Below, piece by piece: positions 9,961 through 21,054 of a DNA stretch of 32,960 nt. Each line of letters opens with the position of its first letter. Within the stretch, counting starts at the first letter, position 1. A program made the translations under genes and the position numbers. Under the pieces are notes generated by a model. That model was not told the origin of the DNA. It saw nothing but the letters and a program-made list of their open reading frames with translations, and did not search any database. The DNA comes from Phlegmacium glaucopus (taxonomy: Eukaryota > Basidiomycota > Agaricomycetes > Agaricales > Cortinariaceae): NCBI GenBank assembly GCA_015039465.1, contig MU130132.1, positions 1-32,960 of the forward strand, written 5' to 3'.

Positions 9961-10169
9961 ATTCCCGCTGGCATTGGGTCGCTCCAACGTAGGGTTCACA
10001 CGGAGGAGCCGGAGCGGAGAGTGCGATTCTGTGATAACATACCTCCGAGTACTTATTCCAAATCATCTCTTACAGACTTTTTAACAGTGGTGTATATTTA
10101 ACTATCCAGTATTACAATCTTGCCTTCAGTTCATCATAATGGATGGGGACGGGACTAGTGGTTTGCAAC
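9945..10169. repeat. block shared with 30735-30955, joining block R to a kinase fragment
   Basis: Both copies run from the CATAAATAATTCCCGCTGGC region through ACATACCTCCGAGTAC to the truncated end of a Nik1 fragment. No open frame of interest is seen. The shared junction shows that the two kinase fragments were cut once and then duplicated together. Confidence 0.6.
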
Positions 10170-12290
10170 CAACCTATCGAGGACTGTGAGTAGTATCCTG
10201 GTCTAGGAGTCGAATCCAAATATTGTACCGCCAGCTGTACATAGAGGATATACTAAAACGGCTATGGTTTTCCCTTGTAGTGTCAACTGAAAAAATAATA
10301 TAAATCAATCTTCTAACAACAAACGAAGGAAAGCATACATTGTTAGCCATCACGTTGACATTATCCGTCAAACCATTCCAAGTCCCACCAACATTCGTGG
10401 CCCTAGCCCAACCACCCAACCGACTTCCGTCCCGACGTCTCTAGCCTCACGAGTGACTTCATCAGCGAAAACACTCAAACTCTCTGTCGTTCCATTGACT
10501 ATCTCTTTCAATTCCAAGATCTCTCCCCGTACATTAACTCCAATCTTCATCAAATCACCACCAGCGACGGGCTTTGATCACTTCTGCAATTGAACGCACT
10601 CGATTGGTCAAATTCATGGCCACGAGGTTGACGTTATCAGTAAGCACCTAGAAGAAGTCATCCATTCGAGATCATATTATGAGGAAAAAGAGAACCCGAA
10701 ACCACCAACCTTCCATGCCCAACTGAGCAGGCATGGAGTCGACGGTCGTCTTTAAGTCAAGAATCTCTTCTTGAACATCGGCATTGACGAAGGCCACCTA
10801 AGGCAAGAGCTTTCGAAACTTCTGAGATGGATTGCACTTGATCGGCCAAATTCGAAGTCATTTTCTGTCGAAGATTGTCATCAAACGAGAATGAAAAGAT
10901 GGAATGGGGCGACATACGCTGACGTTCCTGGTCAAATCAACCCAGGTTCCCTGCACATCTCTGACCCTCGCTCGACCTCCCAATATACCTGCATCCCGAC
11001 TTCCAAAAACTACCCTCGTCACTTCAAACGCAAATTCTGACAACTGGTCCACCATGGAATTGACGCTTCCTACAAAGCATGACACTTGGAATAGTCCATA
11101 ATCCAGTCAAGAAGAAAAAAATACCTTTCAATGTTGACATTTCACCCTCGACGGATATCCCGACCTTCTGCGTCAAATCACCCCTAGCGACGGGGGTCGT
11201 GACCGTACTTGATCTGTAAGGAAGGAATCCATTCGATTGACCTATAGAAAGAAAGGTTGTGATCAAGACTGTCATGCAAAACAAAAATACATACATTCCA
11301 AACCGGATTCGACCACACCCCTTCCACGTCCGATACATGTGCTTGACCTCCTAGTTTGCCTTGACTTCCGACTTCTAAAGTGACTCGAGTGACTTCCGCC
11401 GCCAACGCTCGTAATCTGACAAAACAATCAGTCCGCGTCCAGAGAAAATATGACCAGAGCGAATCTAACCAACATTGTGTTGACAGTATTCTTGAGATCT
11501 AGAATTTCACCGCGAGCATCCACTTCAATTTTTTTACTCAGATCTCCCAGTGCGAATACCTTGGTCACTTTCACTATAGATCGTACCTAGTGGACAATAA
11601 AATGGTTAGTGGAGAATATAGATGTATAACGAGTCAGTTGCGAACTAGGGATGTTGTATTTGCTGCCAATAGTTGACTACCGCTGTGAATTCTCGCCATG
11701 TGCCTTCGACATTGAGAATGAGAGCTTGTCCGCCAAGTTTTCTGTTTAGCGCGATAAGACAGAGGTCGCTTGATTAATCAATACGTACCCTTCAGTTCCG
11801 ACTTCTTGGGATACACGAGTGGCTTCCTTTGCAAATTGTCCTAATCTGTCCATATAGAAAGGCCTTAGGACATGGATAAATGAAAAACAATAACGAATAT
11901 ACCATAGTATTGATGAGGTCCTTGAGTTGAACCGTGACCACACCCTGAACGAGGACCGTAATTTTTTGACTAAAATCGCCTCGTGAAACAGCAGCGAGTG
12001 ACATCCTTGCCAGTGGACCTGAGCCTTTAGTTTAGGGTCGAGTCTGGACTGATATCAGAGTATCCGGGGAGCATGAGGGGGTCAGAGACCGATCTTTCAC
12101 AGGTAGGACAATGAGCATGGGCTTTGGGGGGAGCTGAACTGTGACCAGGACCGTTGGCGATGGGAGTAGGATTGGAAGCTACGGCAGCGTGAACTTGATA
12201 AGCTTTCATATTTCCGTAAGCGTGAGAGAATATTAGATAATAACAGAGGGATCGATGAACGATTGATCATTGCAGTCTGACCATCGTTCA
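10170..12290 (-). pseudogene. nik1: Nik1-type histidine kinase fragment N2: N-terminus and HAMP repeats, no kinase
   Basis: This is the longest kinase fragment. Its N-terminal part (12027-12209) reads MKAYQVHAAVASNPTPIANG, then PPKAHAHCPTCERSV and LPGYSDISPDSTL, typical of this protein just before its HAMP array. Next come RGDFSQKITVLVQGVV and QLKDLINTM (about 11900), EATRVSQEVGTEG (about 11800), EVTRVTLEVGSQGKLGGQAH (about 11370), ARGDLTQKVGISVEGEMSTL (about 11170), VNSMVDQLS (about 11060), a damaged unit, and [20 protein letters not shown] to [17 protein letters not shown] (10550-10340). After an intron, LTLQ is followed by unrelated sequence, so the gene is truncated in the last HAMP. About 95 bp of a HAMP unit are deleted near 10714 relative to 31480-31590. 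Stops after DSTLN and frame breaks confirm decay. Confidence 0.85.
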
Positions 12291-12301
12291 ACCGATCATG
12301 T

Positions 12302-12548
12302 GATCTTCTGGCCTTCAAATAGACTCCGCCGTCAAATTGAGGCACTTGGTCCTTGATCCCACTACTGGTACCGTCGTTGGTGCTATCCAAAGATATCTGG
12401 CAAACTGGTCACCACGACCAACTTAGATCTTCTGGCCTTCAAATAGACTCCGCCGTCAAATTGAGGCACTTGGTCCTTGATCCCACTACTGGTACCGTCG
12501 TTGGTGCTATCCAAAGATATCTGGCAAACTGGTCACCACGACCAACTT
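12302..12548. repeat. perfect 124-bp tandem duplication
   Basis: 12302-12425 and 12426-12548 are identical over 123 bases, both starting GATCTTCTGGCCTTCAAATA and ending ACGACCAACTT. The unit is a derivative of block R (CACTTGGTCCTTGATCCCAC, CGTCGTTGGTGCT). Perfect identity in a decayed neighbourhood implies a very recent event or an assembly artefact. Confidence 0.95.
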
Positions 12549-12549
12549 C

Positions 12550-14019
12550 TTTTTTCAACCTCATTCGCCCCTCAGATTAATCATAGGCTTATTCAGGCCT
12601 GGAATTCCTTGCAGTCATGACCTTGGACGACTTGCAGAATAAACCGAAATTGCAAAGGAAAGTCGAGTCTTACGGCGAATGGAGGTGAACGTTGGCTGCG
12701 AAGAATAAGATCGTAGCTTGCCAGTGATGCAGGCCCAAAGGTACTTAACTCAATATCTACTCCTTACCGCCCTCTATCATCTCACCGCTGAAAACGACTC
12801 CTTTCCCATACCAATAGGATGTTACAAGTACTACACGCCAGCTAAACCTCTCCTACCACACTCAGACCATTCTTCAGCTCATACCTGCAAGACGATTGTG
12901 CGCCCCAGAAGATCGTAAACGAAAGGTTAGTTCAAACGCACATTAGCACATATACAGCAACTTACTGCGTTTATTCGCAGACCCACCGTGCGTGTGATTT
13001 TTTTCACATAACAAGACAGCCATATGAGCTTAGTAGATATTGCCTTCACATTTCTTCTTCGAATACTCAATTGAGTCAACACATTGACTTCAGCATTCTC
13101 CCCTTATTCTGTTACGCTCCCTTATCGTATACCAAGTCATAAAAGGCATTCTAAAGATGTTCGAGCTTAGGGAGGGGTCGGTCCAGCTCAAAGCAACAAT
13201 CGATAACAACCTTACATCGTCGTCTGCAGCATCTATTCAGCATTATTCATCTTCCCATATTGATGGGGTCGAGATGGTACGGTTGATCAGGTGTTAATCA
13301 TCAGAAAAGTGATATTTCAAACGTATCCTAGATTCGACACTGTTCAAATCCATTGAATAGAGGTGAGCTGATGTCGAAAAGAAAAGAAAACGAGTCAATA
13401 ACCCTCGTCTACTAGATCCAATGTGTCGTCATCTGTGCCACTATATCAACAACAGATTAGGCCTCTCTCATCGCATCCAAAGCTTCATCAAGATGGAGTC
13501 GAGATGATAGTGTTAATCAGGTGTTGATCGTCAGAAAAGCGATATTTAAAACCTACCGTAGATTCGACGTTGTCCGAATCCATTGAATAGAGGTGAGCTG
13601 ATGTCGAAAAATAAAAGAAAACGAGCCAATACCTCACCTTTCGTCTACTAGATCCAATGAACCCAACCTTGTCGTCATCTGTGCTACTATACCAACAGGA
13701 TTAGGCCTCCTTCGTCACATCCAAATGTTCATCAAGTACAGTATGGGCGTTGCCCCTCCAACAGCGTCAACGAACGATTTATGTTCCGTTCGTTGAATCT
13801 GTCGTTTTTATGATTCGAGTTGGTAACCAGGCGTTCAAATCTAACAGAGGTGAGTTTATGTCAAAATTTGGAAGCCAGTAGCTCACTTGCTGTCAGAGTA
13901 TCTCATGGTATCACTATGATCATCTTTTTGGTGACAGGTTTCAATGATGGAAGCTAGTCCGAGGCCAGGTTTACCTTGGAAAACTCGGTTACCCAAAATA
14001 AGACAAGTTGCATAACCAT
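12550..14019 (-). pseudogene. gene M, copy 3 (start exon intact)
   Basis: The start exon reads MVMQLVLFWVTEFSK (14019-13975) and is followed by GTAAAC. This hydrophobic N-terminus could be a signal or anchor, but the assignment is inferred. The start lies 206 bp from the 7-TM ATG on the other strand. Downstream comes LLDSN-type sequence (about 13840), with a frame-breaking change in the Arg-rich segment (TCATAA in place of the copy-1 codons). Two copies of the SSPLFNGFE exon region lie at about 13590 and 13350, each preceded by the intron GTGAGT/GTGAGG...CATCAG. The KAFYDLVYD exon is at about 13150 and the C-terminal block is at 12550-12760. Too many interruptions remain for a full model. Confidence 0.4.
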
Positions 14020-14172
14020 CTTCTCCTCAAACTAGTTAGCATGTATACATGGCGATGCGATTCTACCTGATCAAAAATCGGATTATGATTATGACAGCGA
14101 CAGTTTGTTAAGATCATCACGAACTTCAAGCTTTTATCTCAGTCACTGTATTGGATCTAGATGCTAGACTCT

Positions 14173-14180
14173 TATATAAA
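14173..14180 (+). promoter_or_regulatory. TATA box of 7-TM copy 3
   Basis: TATATAAA in AGACTCTTATATAAAGGAAG, 53 bp before the ATG at 14226. It lies in the conserved divergent intergenic block. Confidence 0.7.
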
Positions 14181-14225
14181 GGAAGGGTCAGAGATGCAAT
14201 AAGTCATTAAAACAGACACGAAGTC

Positions 14226-15459
14226 ATGAAGCTAAGTTTTGAAGACTTTGTCATTATTGGGTTATGTCTCGAAGGCTTTCTTTACGGTAAGATATTTTCT
14301 ACAACTTTCACGGCACCTGCTAAAGAAGTATAATATTAACCTGTCCCAGGAGTATATTCTGGCATATTCGCCATATATTTACAAGACCACTGGACATCGA
14401 ACAAAGGCACCGACAAGAGAAATGTCATTTTCTATGCTCTGTGTGCTCTATATATGCTCTCTGTTGTCAACGTTGTGGTTGATATAACAAGTTTCATTGT
14501 TTCAGTTAGTACCAATTTCATCGGTAACAATAACCATCTTTTTTACTCTTTCTGTTTTGCAGAATCCAACGGTATCCCTCCACATATATTTTATTCAAGG
14601 CGTAGTATCAGGTTGCTGTGATTTCATAGCTCAAGCTATCCTAGTATGTATAAACTACTTATCCCCAACATTTATTTTATTCATGGAAATCTTAAAGATC
14701 TACCGTTGCTGGATTGTGTGGGGTTGCCATATCCGTGTCGTGATCATTCCTTCAATCTTGGCATTTGTATTCTTAGGTCAGTCAACCTATCTTATTTGAC
14801 TGGTCAATTTCAATTCATTGTCTCTAGCTATGTGGCTAGCAAGTATCGGCTCCGATAACATTCTCTCAGGCCAACTTGCGCAACTTGTCTGGGGGGCTTG
14901 GCTGGATGTAGCAAGTTTCGCCGTGTCCATGACTGTGAATGCTCTGGTGACAGGCTTAATCGTGTGGAAGATCTTCAAAGTGTACCGTGAAGTTAAATCC
15001 GCGGGGTCGGATGACCAAACTTTGCGCGTCACTGGCGGGAGCAAAATTCGGACTGTCATATTCGTGCTAATTGAATCTGGCATGATGTTGTTTTCAATCC
15101 AATTGGCTCGGCTCGTGGTTGTCATTCTTCCAGAGACGGAGACTGCCATTGGCGCTTATAATGTCATCGTTGTTATCCACCAAATGCTCAATGTGAATAC
15201 AACATCTCATTGCTACTTCTCATTTTACTAATTACATGAGTGTGTCTAGGGTATAACACCCACAATCATCTTGGTGCGCGTCTCAATGGGATTGTCGTTC
15301 CACGACAAGGAATCCTTGATAGAATCTAGCGTCGGGAGTTTGCGCTTTGCGGATAACAATCCAAATTCAGTACCGGAAACGGGCGATGTCGATATTGTGA
15401 ATAGAGACGATGATATTGGCGTTCGACTAAGCGACGATATCGAGATGGTAGATAGATGA
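14226..15459 (+). CDS. putative seven-helix membrane protein, copy 3 (intact, 6 exons)
   Basis: The exons are 14226-14286, 14350-14504, 14563-14643, 14698-14776, 14828-15192 and 15250-15459, giving 316 aa. The start MKLSFEDFVIIGLCLEGFLY is homologous to the other copies and lies behind the TATA box. Conserved features are GCCDFIAQ, IYRCWIVWG, MTVNALVTGLIVWKIF, VIFVLIESGMMLFSIQLARL, LNGITPTIILVRVSMGLSFH and the tail DIEMVDR. The loops differ: NPTVSLHIYFIQGVVSG, SIGSDNILSGQLAQLVWGAW and PETETAIGAYN. Intron 3 (54 nt) is in frame and free of stops, so retention would add 18 hydrophobic residues before IYRCW. The last intron donor is GTGAAT rather than GTGATT. Confidence 0.85.
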
Positions 15460-16000
15460 TCATGTAGAACAGCTAGAACTTTGATCACATAGAGAGCTAG
15501 AACTAAGATATGCCATCAAGCGTGGGAAAGACTCATCGTTGTCGAAAACGTCCATCAAGGTCAACTTACCGAAGGCTCGTGCTGTCCTATTCTTGACTCA
15601 AATACCGTCTGTCTTTCATTGCGAATAGACTCCTATAAACGTCATACCATAGTAATCAAAAATGGAATCGTTAAGTCCTTGGAGCGTTCTGTAATCTTTC
15701 CGTCGCTGGTCACTTCATTAAACGCATCTCATTCAGGTCAGCTTCCTGGAGAGCTCGTGCTGTCCTATTCTTGACTCAAGTGCTTTCTGTCTTCATTCCG
15801 AATAGACCACATAAACATTATACCATAGTAATCAAAAAAATGGAATCATCAAGTCCTTGGAGTCGGTCTTTGGTCTTTCCGTCGTTGGTCACTGCTTACT
15901 GCTCACTGGGCACTGTCCAACAATATCCTCTGGAAATTTGGCCACCACCAACAACAACCTCATTCACGGCTCAGATTAATGATAAATTCTAAATCATATC
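15460..16000. repeat. block R after 7-TM copy 3, internally duplicated
   Basis: The block occurs twice in tandem (about 15559-15718 and 15737-15897, offset about 178 bp). Both halves carry GCTCGTGCTGTCCTATTCTT, CATACCATAGTAATCAAAAA and TCTTTCCGTCG. Only the second half continues to CACTGGGCACTGTCCAACAA. The halves have diverged, so this duplication is older than the perfect one at 12302. Confidence 0.65.
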
Positions 16001-16865
16001 ATTAGGACTGCAGATCATTGTAGGCGCGACCATGGACAAATTTCTGGATAGACCGAAAAAAGAAGCCGGGCCTTGTGGGGGATGAAGGTGACGAGGGCTG
16101 CAAAGAAGCGCAAGGCTCCCAGTGATGCAGGTCCAAAAGTACTCAACCTAACGTCCCCTCGTCAACATAAACTCACCACTCTCTAATCATCTCACCGCTG
16201 AATCAACACTCAGACCCATATTTACTTATCCCTTCCACTCACACCTACAAGACGATGGTGCACTACATATGCGCAGAAAGATTGAACACAAAAGGTCAGC
16301 TCAAATTGATGTTAACGCGCATACAGTAACTTACTGTGTTTAATCGTAGACCCGCCGCTTGTATGATGGCATCTCTCTCCCATACAAACCAGATGGAACA
16401 AGTACTACACGCCAGCCTGGCAGCTAAACTTTCTTATCAAACTCAGCAGACCATTCTTCAGTTCATATATACAAGATGATTGTGCGCTACATATACCCAG
16501 AAAGGTCGCACACGAAAGGTCAGTTCAGACGCACATTAGCCCGTATACACCAACTTACTGCGTTTAATCGTAGACCCACCGCTTGTGTGATTTCGCACAT
16601 AATAGGACAACTATATGAGCTTAGTAGATACCATATTCAAATTTCTTCTTCGAATACTCAATTTATTGTTTTCAGCGTCTTCTCTTTCATTCGCTTTATT
16701 CTTTTTTTGCTCCTCTATCATATACCAAGTCGTAAAAGACCTTGAAAAGTTGTTTGATCATAGGGGAAGGTCAGTCCGCTCAAAGAAACAATGAATAATA
16801 ATATTATCTCGTCGTCTGCAGCATATATTCAGCACTGTTCATTTTCCCATATTGATGGTCGTGTT
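16000..16865 (-). pseudogene. gene M, partial copies (3b)
   Basis: This run of M fragments has no 7-TM partner. It contains a C-terminal block (16000-16160, like 5900-6080), the exon near 16310-16370, and a join at about 16375 to the 16375-16860 part, which matches 6830-7290 (CATACAAACCAGATGG, CGTTTAATCGTAGACCCACC, TCGTCGTCTGCAGCATATAT). It ends where a small inverted segment begins. No frame is intact. The 89-codon plus frame (16476-16745) is not conserved in sisters. Confidence 0.4.
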
Positions 16866-17046
16866 GATCAGAGTGATTGGAATGCTTGTTGGTGTCACGG
16901 GAGGGAGGTGGCCTGCAGTGCGGAGTGATATCGATAGTAAATGAATGAAGGGTTTGGTACGACATGAGTGACTTGAACTATCTATTCACTTATTCGTACT
17001 TTCATAGGTCCACAACACATCCAGCAGTACCATCGAGTGTATGCGT
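16866..17046. repeat. inverted segment relative to 24336-24500
   Basis: The reverse complement of this segment (CGCATACACTCGATGGTACT, GTTGTGGACCTATG, ACTATCGATATCACTCCGCA) matches the plus strand of 24336-24500. The sequence on its right (17047 onward) matches 24480 onward in direct orientation. A piece of about 180 bp has therefore flipped in one copy. Confidence 0.75.
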
Positions 17047-18073
17047 CATCACATCAACCAGAAAACACCACCAAAACCGCGACAAATGACCTTTAAATTC
17101 ATCATCGCCCTCGGCTTGATTCCATAACATCTAAAATTATCTGAGCCTGGAGTTCATTATAGGCGGGATCATGGATAAGGATTTTGGAGACGGTCAGACG
17201 GGATACGGATAGCTGGTTCTCATGGAGGATGGAGGTGATGTGGTTTGTGAGGGATTTGCGTTTCTGCACGCCAATATCCAGATATACGATCTACAGTTGG
17301 AACTGATTTCTCAGCCCGAACTTAGAGGGTATTTATCGCTTCCTGCTGATGTGAATTGCTTGGCGATATTGAACTCACCAATCTAGAAGACACACTTCAA
17401 GACCAACAGGTATACCGGTTTTCACGTCTCTAAGACTATGTAGTCGCTAGCGTATCTTTCGTACTGCCGATGGCGACTATCCGTGTCCCCCATGGGTATT
17501 TGAAAGTCGACGTGTTCAATTAACCATACGGGAGTGATTGATCAGGCGTTTCATACATGGTTGGACCTTGGCTAGTACAGAAAACATCTATTCTACATCC
17601 TGGACTCACCTACCACCCACAATCGAAAAGGTAAGTAACCACATCCACATTCTTCAAAGTAACTTTTTTACCCATCTGTTCGTCTCGATTCTCCAGTTCT
17701 GCCTAAATTGAGATCCCTAAAACATTTATGGAGGGCTTGATCAAGAAACAGAAGATGGCCTTATGGTGAGTACTCACTATGGATATTAGCACCTTGAGTA
17801 TCAGTAACATTAGTTTTAAATAATACCGTGAACATACCCTCAAGCTAATCGATAAAGGTATCCATGCGTTACTTCAAATTGTTTGTCGTCATACCCTTCG
17901 TCATCAAAATCACTCCTTACATTTCAAATATCTACATGGTAATATAGGGCACAATGATTACATGATCGCTATCATGATCGTCCTTCCGCTGACAGAATTC
18001 GACCAGGGAGCCTGTCGAACCAAAGATCTTTCATTCCACCAAATGTCTCAAAACCAACAGGCGTCATCTACAG
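17047..18073 (-). pseudogene. gene M-like divergent copy (3c)
   Basis: This pairs with 24480-25440 over about 1 kb and is a diverged M branch. On the minus strand it still shows coding-like pieces: SDFDDEGYDDKQFEVTHGYL (about 17915-17850, open to an intron-like GTATGT donor), MGKK-VTLKN-like text near 17660, and a C-terminal piece of about 55 codons including NHITSILHENQLSVSRLTVS and AYNELQAQIILDVMESS (17265-17115). The C-terminal piece aligns with the decayed C-terminal blocks of all other M copies, so it gives the best view of that end of the protein. Other frames are interrupted. I do not recognise a domain. Confidence 0.4.
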
Positions 18074-18690
18074 ATAGGGTTACCAAAGTTCAGTTCAGAA
18101 CTGACTCATGAACCTGAACTGAACTGAACTGAACTGATAATTCAGTTCAGTTCAGTTCAGGTTCAGGTATTTAGAGATTTATGGTTCATGCAGTTCGAAC
18201 TGAACTGAACTGCTGAACTGTTAGGTCATAGAGGGCCAGGCAATTCTCTTCTTTTGACTTAATATTTTCTGGAAAGTGATCCTTCAGTAATTTATGAACA
18301 TTGGAAGGGTTTGGTAGTCCTTTTTAGCATGAAATAATGGCTAAGGAAGGACATAATGGCCAGACTTGGTATGTGATGTGATTATGTCAGCATAGATTAG
18401 TACTGCCTATTTAGGAAAATAAATATAAATCAATGGTTTTATGTGTTCTAAAGGAGTTCTGAGATCATATATGAGTGGAAATCAAGTGGCTAAGGGCTAA
18501 GGAAGGTCTTTGTACAATAAATTTTCAGAAAAAGTTAAAATTTCAGATTTTATAATGGTTCTTCAGTTCAGTTCAGTTTGAACCAGTTCTTAAATGGTTC
18601 AGTTCAGTTCAGGACCATATGCAAACAGTTCAGTTCAGTTCAGGCTGAGGAGGTGAAGAACTGAACTGAACTGAACTTTGGTAACCCTAT
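18074..18690. mobile_element. 617-bp MITE with GTTCA-pentamer subterminal arrays
   Basis: The left end ATAGGGTTACCAAAGTTCAG and the right end CTGAACTTTGGTAACCCTAT are perfect inverted repeats. Inside each end are arrays of GTTCA/TGAAC pentamers (left about 18086-18222, right about 18560-18676). The left array contains a perfect 21-bp hairpin (18113-18133 with 18141-18161). CTACAGA occurs immediately outside or overlapping the left end (18068-18074) and again 3 bp beyond the right end (18694-18700), a likely but imperfectly placed target duplication of 7-8 bp, which would suit hAT. The middle (18230-18560) is AT-rich and has no open frame. It interrupts M copy 3c. Confidence 0.8.
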
Positions 18691-18925
18691 AGACTACAGA
18701 GCCCTAGTAATTCAGTTAGAAAGCTTGGAGGAACACGAACGACCCCATCCACAACTGCATGTCCCTGGATCAGCGTTCAAATAAAAGTCTTGGCAATACA
18801 ATGGATATGCAGATAAGTGAGCTCCCTAATAGTATCATAAGATATCCGTTCAACACTTGATCTGACAGAACTTGGATCTGCTGTGCTGAAGGCAACGGCC
18901 CACTCAACAGTTCGAGCACAGGGAA
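18691..18925. other. non-repetitive spacer, no gene seen
   Basis: This lies between the MITE and the next M fragment. It holds no convincing frame on either strand. Faint similarity to 23815-23850 (GTTCAAATAAAGGT) suggests it belongs to the same diverged flank. Confidence 0.4.
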
Positions 18926-18929
18926 AGTC

Positions 18930-19242
18930 TAGCTAACAATCAATAAAAACTTTATCTCGTTGTCTGCAGCATCTATCCAGCATTGTTCATCTTCCTATAT
19001 TGATGGGGTTGCTATGATAGCGTTGATCAGGTGTTAATCATCAGAAACACGATATTTCAAACCTACCATAGATTCAACATTGTTCGAATCTATTGAATAG
19101 AGCTGAGTTGATGTCAAAAAGAAAAGAAAACCAGTCAATAACTCACCTTTCATCTACTAGATCCAATGGAACGACCGTCTTGTCATCTGTGCTGCTATAT
19201 CAACAACAGGATTGGGCCTCCTTCATTGTATCACAAGGTTCA
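18930..19242 (-). pseudogene. gene M, short partial copy (3d)
   Basis: It contains the TCGTTGTCTGCAGCATCTAT region, the SSPLFNGFE exon region and its intron (about 19070-19160), and the next exon up to AAGGTTCATCAAGT. Homology then stops at 19242. It has the shape of an M fragment cut on both sides. Confidence 0.45.
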
Positions 19243-19672
19243 TCAAGTTACGAGTCCTATTTATAGGACTTGTTCTTTTATTGATCTGGATGGGCCAAAA
19301 TTTTGGCTGTGTAACGCTCAACTTTCCGGCAGATGCCGAATCTGTGGAATTCAACATTCACCACGGCAATCTTAACATGCTTCTTTCAACCATCACGTGC
19401 AAATTCCACTCAAAGCCAAAGAAACTCGGTCTGGGCTCATAACGCTACCGGGTACTATTTTTTAGTAGTGCTTAGATACTTTTTGTGTCGTAGGTAGTCC
19501 CTTAATTGTAACAAATTTTATAAAAAAATCAGTATGCACACGGAAAATAGGATATTCTTTGTGTCATTGGGTACATATATATCATTGCCATTTATCGGCC
19601 TCTGAGCTCTCGTATGATCACATCAGACCTACCCTAGCCGCAAAATCAAGAAACCATAACGACTAGTCTAGA
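19243..19672. other. unique 430-bp insert between two M fragments
   Basis: There is no counterpart elsewhere in the window. It is AT-rich on the right, with T-runs and TATATATAT near 19576. The 76-codon plus frame 19212-19442 crosses the junction with the M fragment, so it is probably accidental. No terminal inverted repeats were found. Confidence 0.4.
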
Positions 19673-21054
19673 ACGAAAAGGCAAAGGAAAGTCGGGTCTT
19701 ACGGCTAATGGAGGTGAACGTGGACTGTGAAGAATAAGAACGTAGCTTGCTAGTGACGCAGGCCCAAAGGTACCTAACCTGATATTTACTCCTCACCGCT
19801 GACAACGACCCTTTCCCATACAAATAGGATATTACAAGGACTACGCGCCGGCTGGACTCTCCTACACACTCGGACAATTTTTCAGCTTATACCTGGAAGA
19901 CGATTCTGCGCTACATATACCCAGAAGATCGAAAACGAAAGGTTAGTTCAAACGCACATTGGCACATATACAACAACTTACTGCGTTGAATCGCAGACCC
20001 ACCGTGTGTGTGATTTTTGTGCATAACAAGACAGCCATATGAGCTTATTAGATATCGTCTTCAGATTTCTTCTTCAAATACTCAATTGAGTCAACACATT
20101 GTCTTCAGCGTTCTCCCCTTATTCTGTTACGCTCCTTTATTGTATACCAAGTCGTAAAAGGCCTTCTAAAGATGTTCGAGCTTAGGGAAGGCTCAGTCCA
20201 GCTCAAAGCAACAATCGATAACGACCTTTCATCGTCGTCTGCAGCATCTATTCAGCATTGTTCATCTTCCCATATTGATGGTGTCGAGATGGTAGCGGTT
20301 GATCAGGTGTTAATCATCAGAAAAGTGATATTTCAAACGTATCCTAGATTCGACGTTGTTCGAATTCATTGAATACAGGTGAGCTGATCTCGAAAAGAAA
20401 GGGAAACGAGTCAATAACTCACCTTTCATCTACTAGAGCCAATGAAACAACCGTGTCGATGGTGCCGTCATCTGTTCCACTATATCAACAAGAGATTAGG
20501 CCTCTTTCATCGCATCAAAGCTTCATCAAGATGGAGTCGAGATGATAGTGTTAATTAGGCGTTAATCGTCAGAAAAGCGATATTTAAAACCTACCATAGA
20601 TTCGACGTTGTCCGAATCCATTGAATAGAGGTGAGTTGATGTCGAAAATAAAATAAAACGAGCCAATAGCTCACCTTTCGTCTACTAGATCAATGGAACA
20701 ACCTTGTCGTCGTCTGTGCTACTATATCAACAACAGGGTTAGGCCTCCATCATCACAACCAAAGGTTCATCGAGTACGGTATCGGCGTTACTCCTCCAAC
20801 AGCGTCAACGAGCGATTTCGCTTCCGTTCGCTGAATCTGTCGTTGTTATGATTCGAGTTGTAACTCGGTGTTCGAATCTAACAGAGGTGAGTTTATGTCA
20901 AAAACAGGAAGCCAGCAGCTCACTTGTCACCAGAGTATCCGATAATCACCACGATCGCCCTCCCGGACACGGGTTTCAATGATGGAAGCTAGTCCAAGGC
21001 CAGGTTTACCTTGGAAAACTCGGTTACCCAGAATAAGACAAGTTGCATAACCAT
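19673..21054 (-). pseudogene. gene M, copy 4
   Basis: The start exon MVMQLVLFWVTEFSK begins at 21054, 202 bp from the 7-TM remnant start. The copy is nearly identical to copy 5 (26795-28185) at a constant offset near 7131 bp. The internal SSPLFNGFE exon duplication is present (about 20350 and 20620). The Arg-rich exon carries TAA (in the plus-strand context GTTGTTATGATTC), so the long product cannot be made as in copy 1. The C-terminal side is open at 19668-19877 (LYGKGSLSAVRSKYQVRYLW then LRSYSSQSTFTSI). Confidence 0.45.

Noticed and set aside
18086..18222. Regular short repeats that could suggest a CRISPR or telomere-like array
   Set aside because: The units are contiguous 5-mers without spacers, lie inside perfect terminal inverted repeats, and the genome is eukaryotic. 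AACCCTA occurs once only, as part of the transposon end.
19212..19442. 76-codon plus frame with a hydrophobic start
   Set aside because: It crosses the junction between an M fragment and a unique insert, has no promoter or intron context, and has no copy elsewhere.
20350..20375. GTTCGAATCC-like words in every M copy, resembling a tRNA B box or a SINE
   Set aside because: No A box at the right distance, no cloverleaf, and no oligo-A or T end. The word belongs to the exon that reads NGFEQRR on the minus strand.
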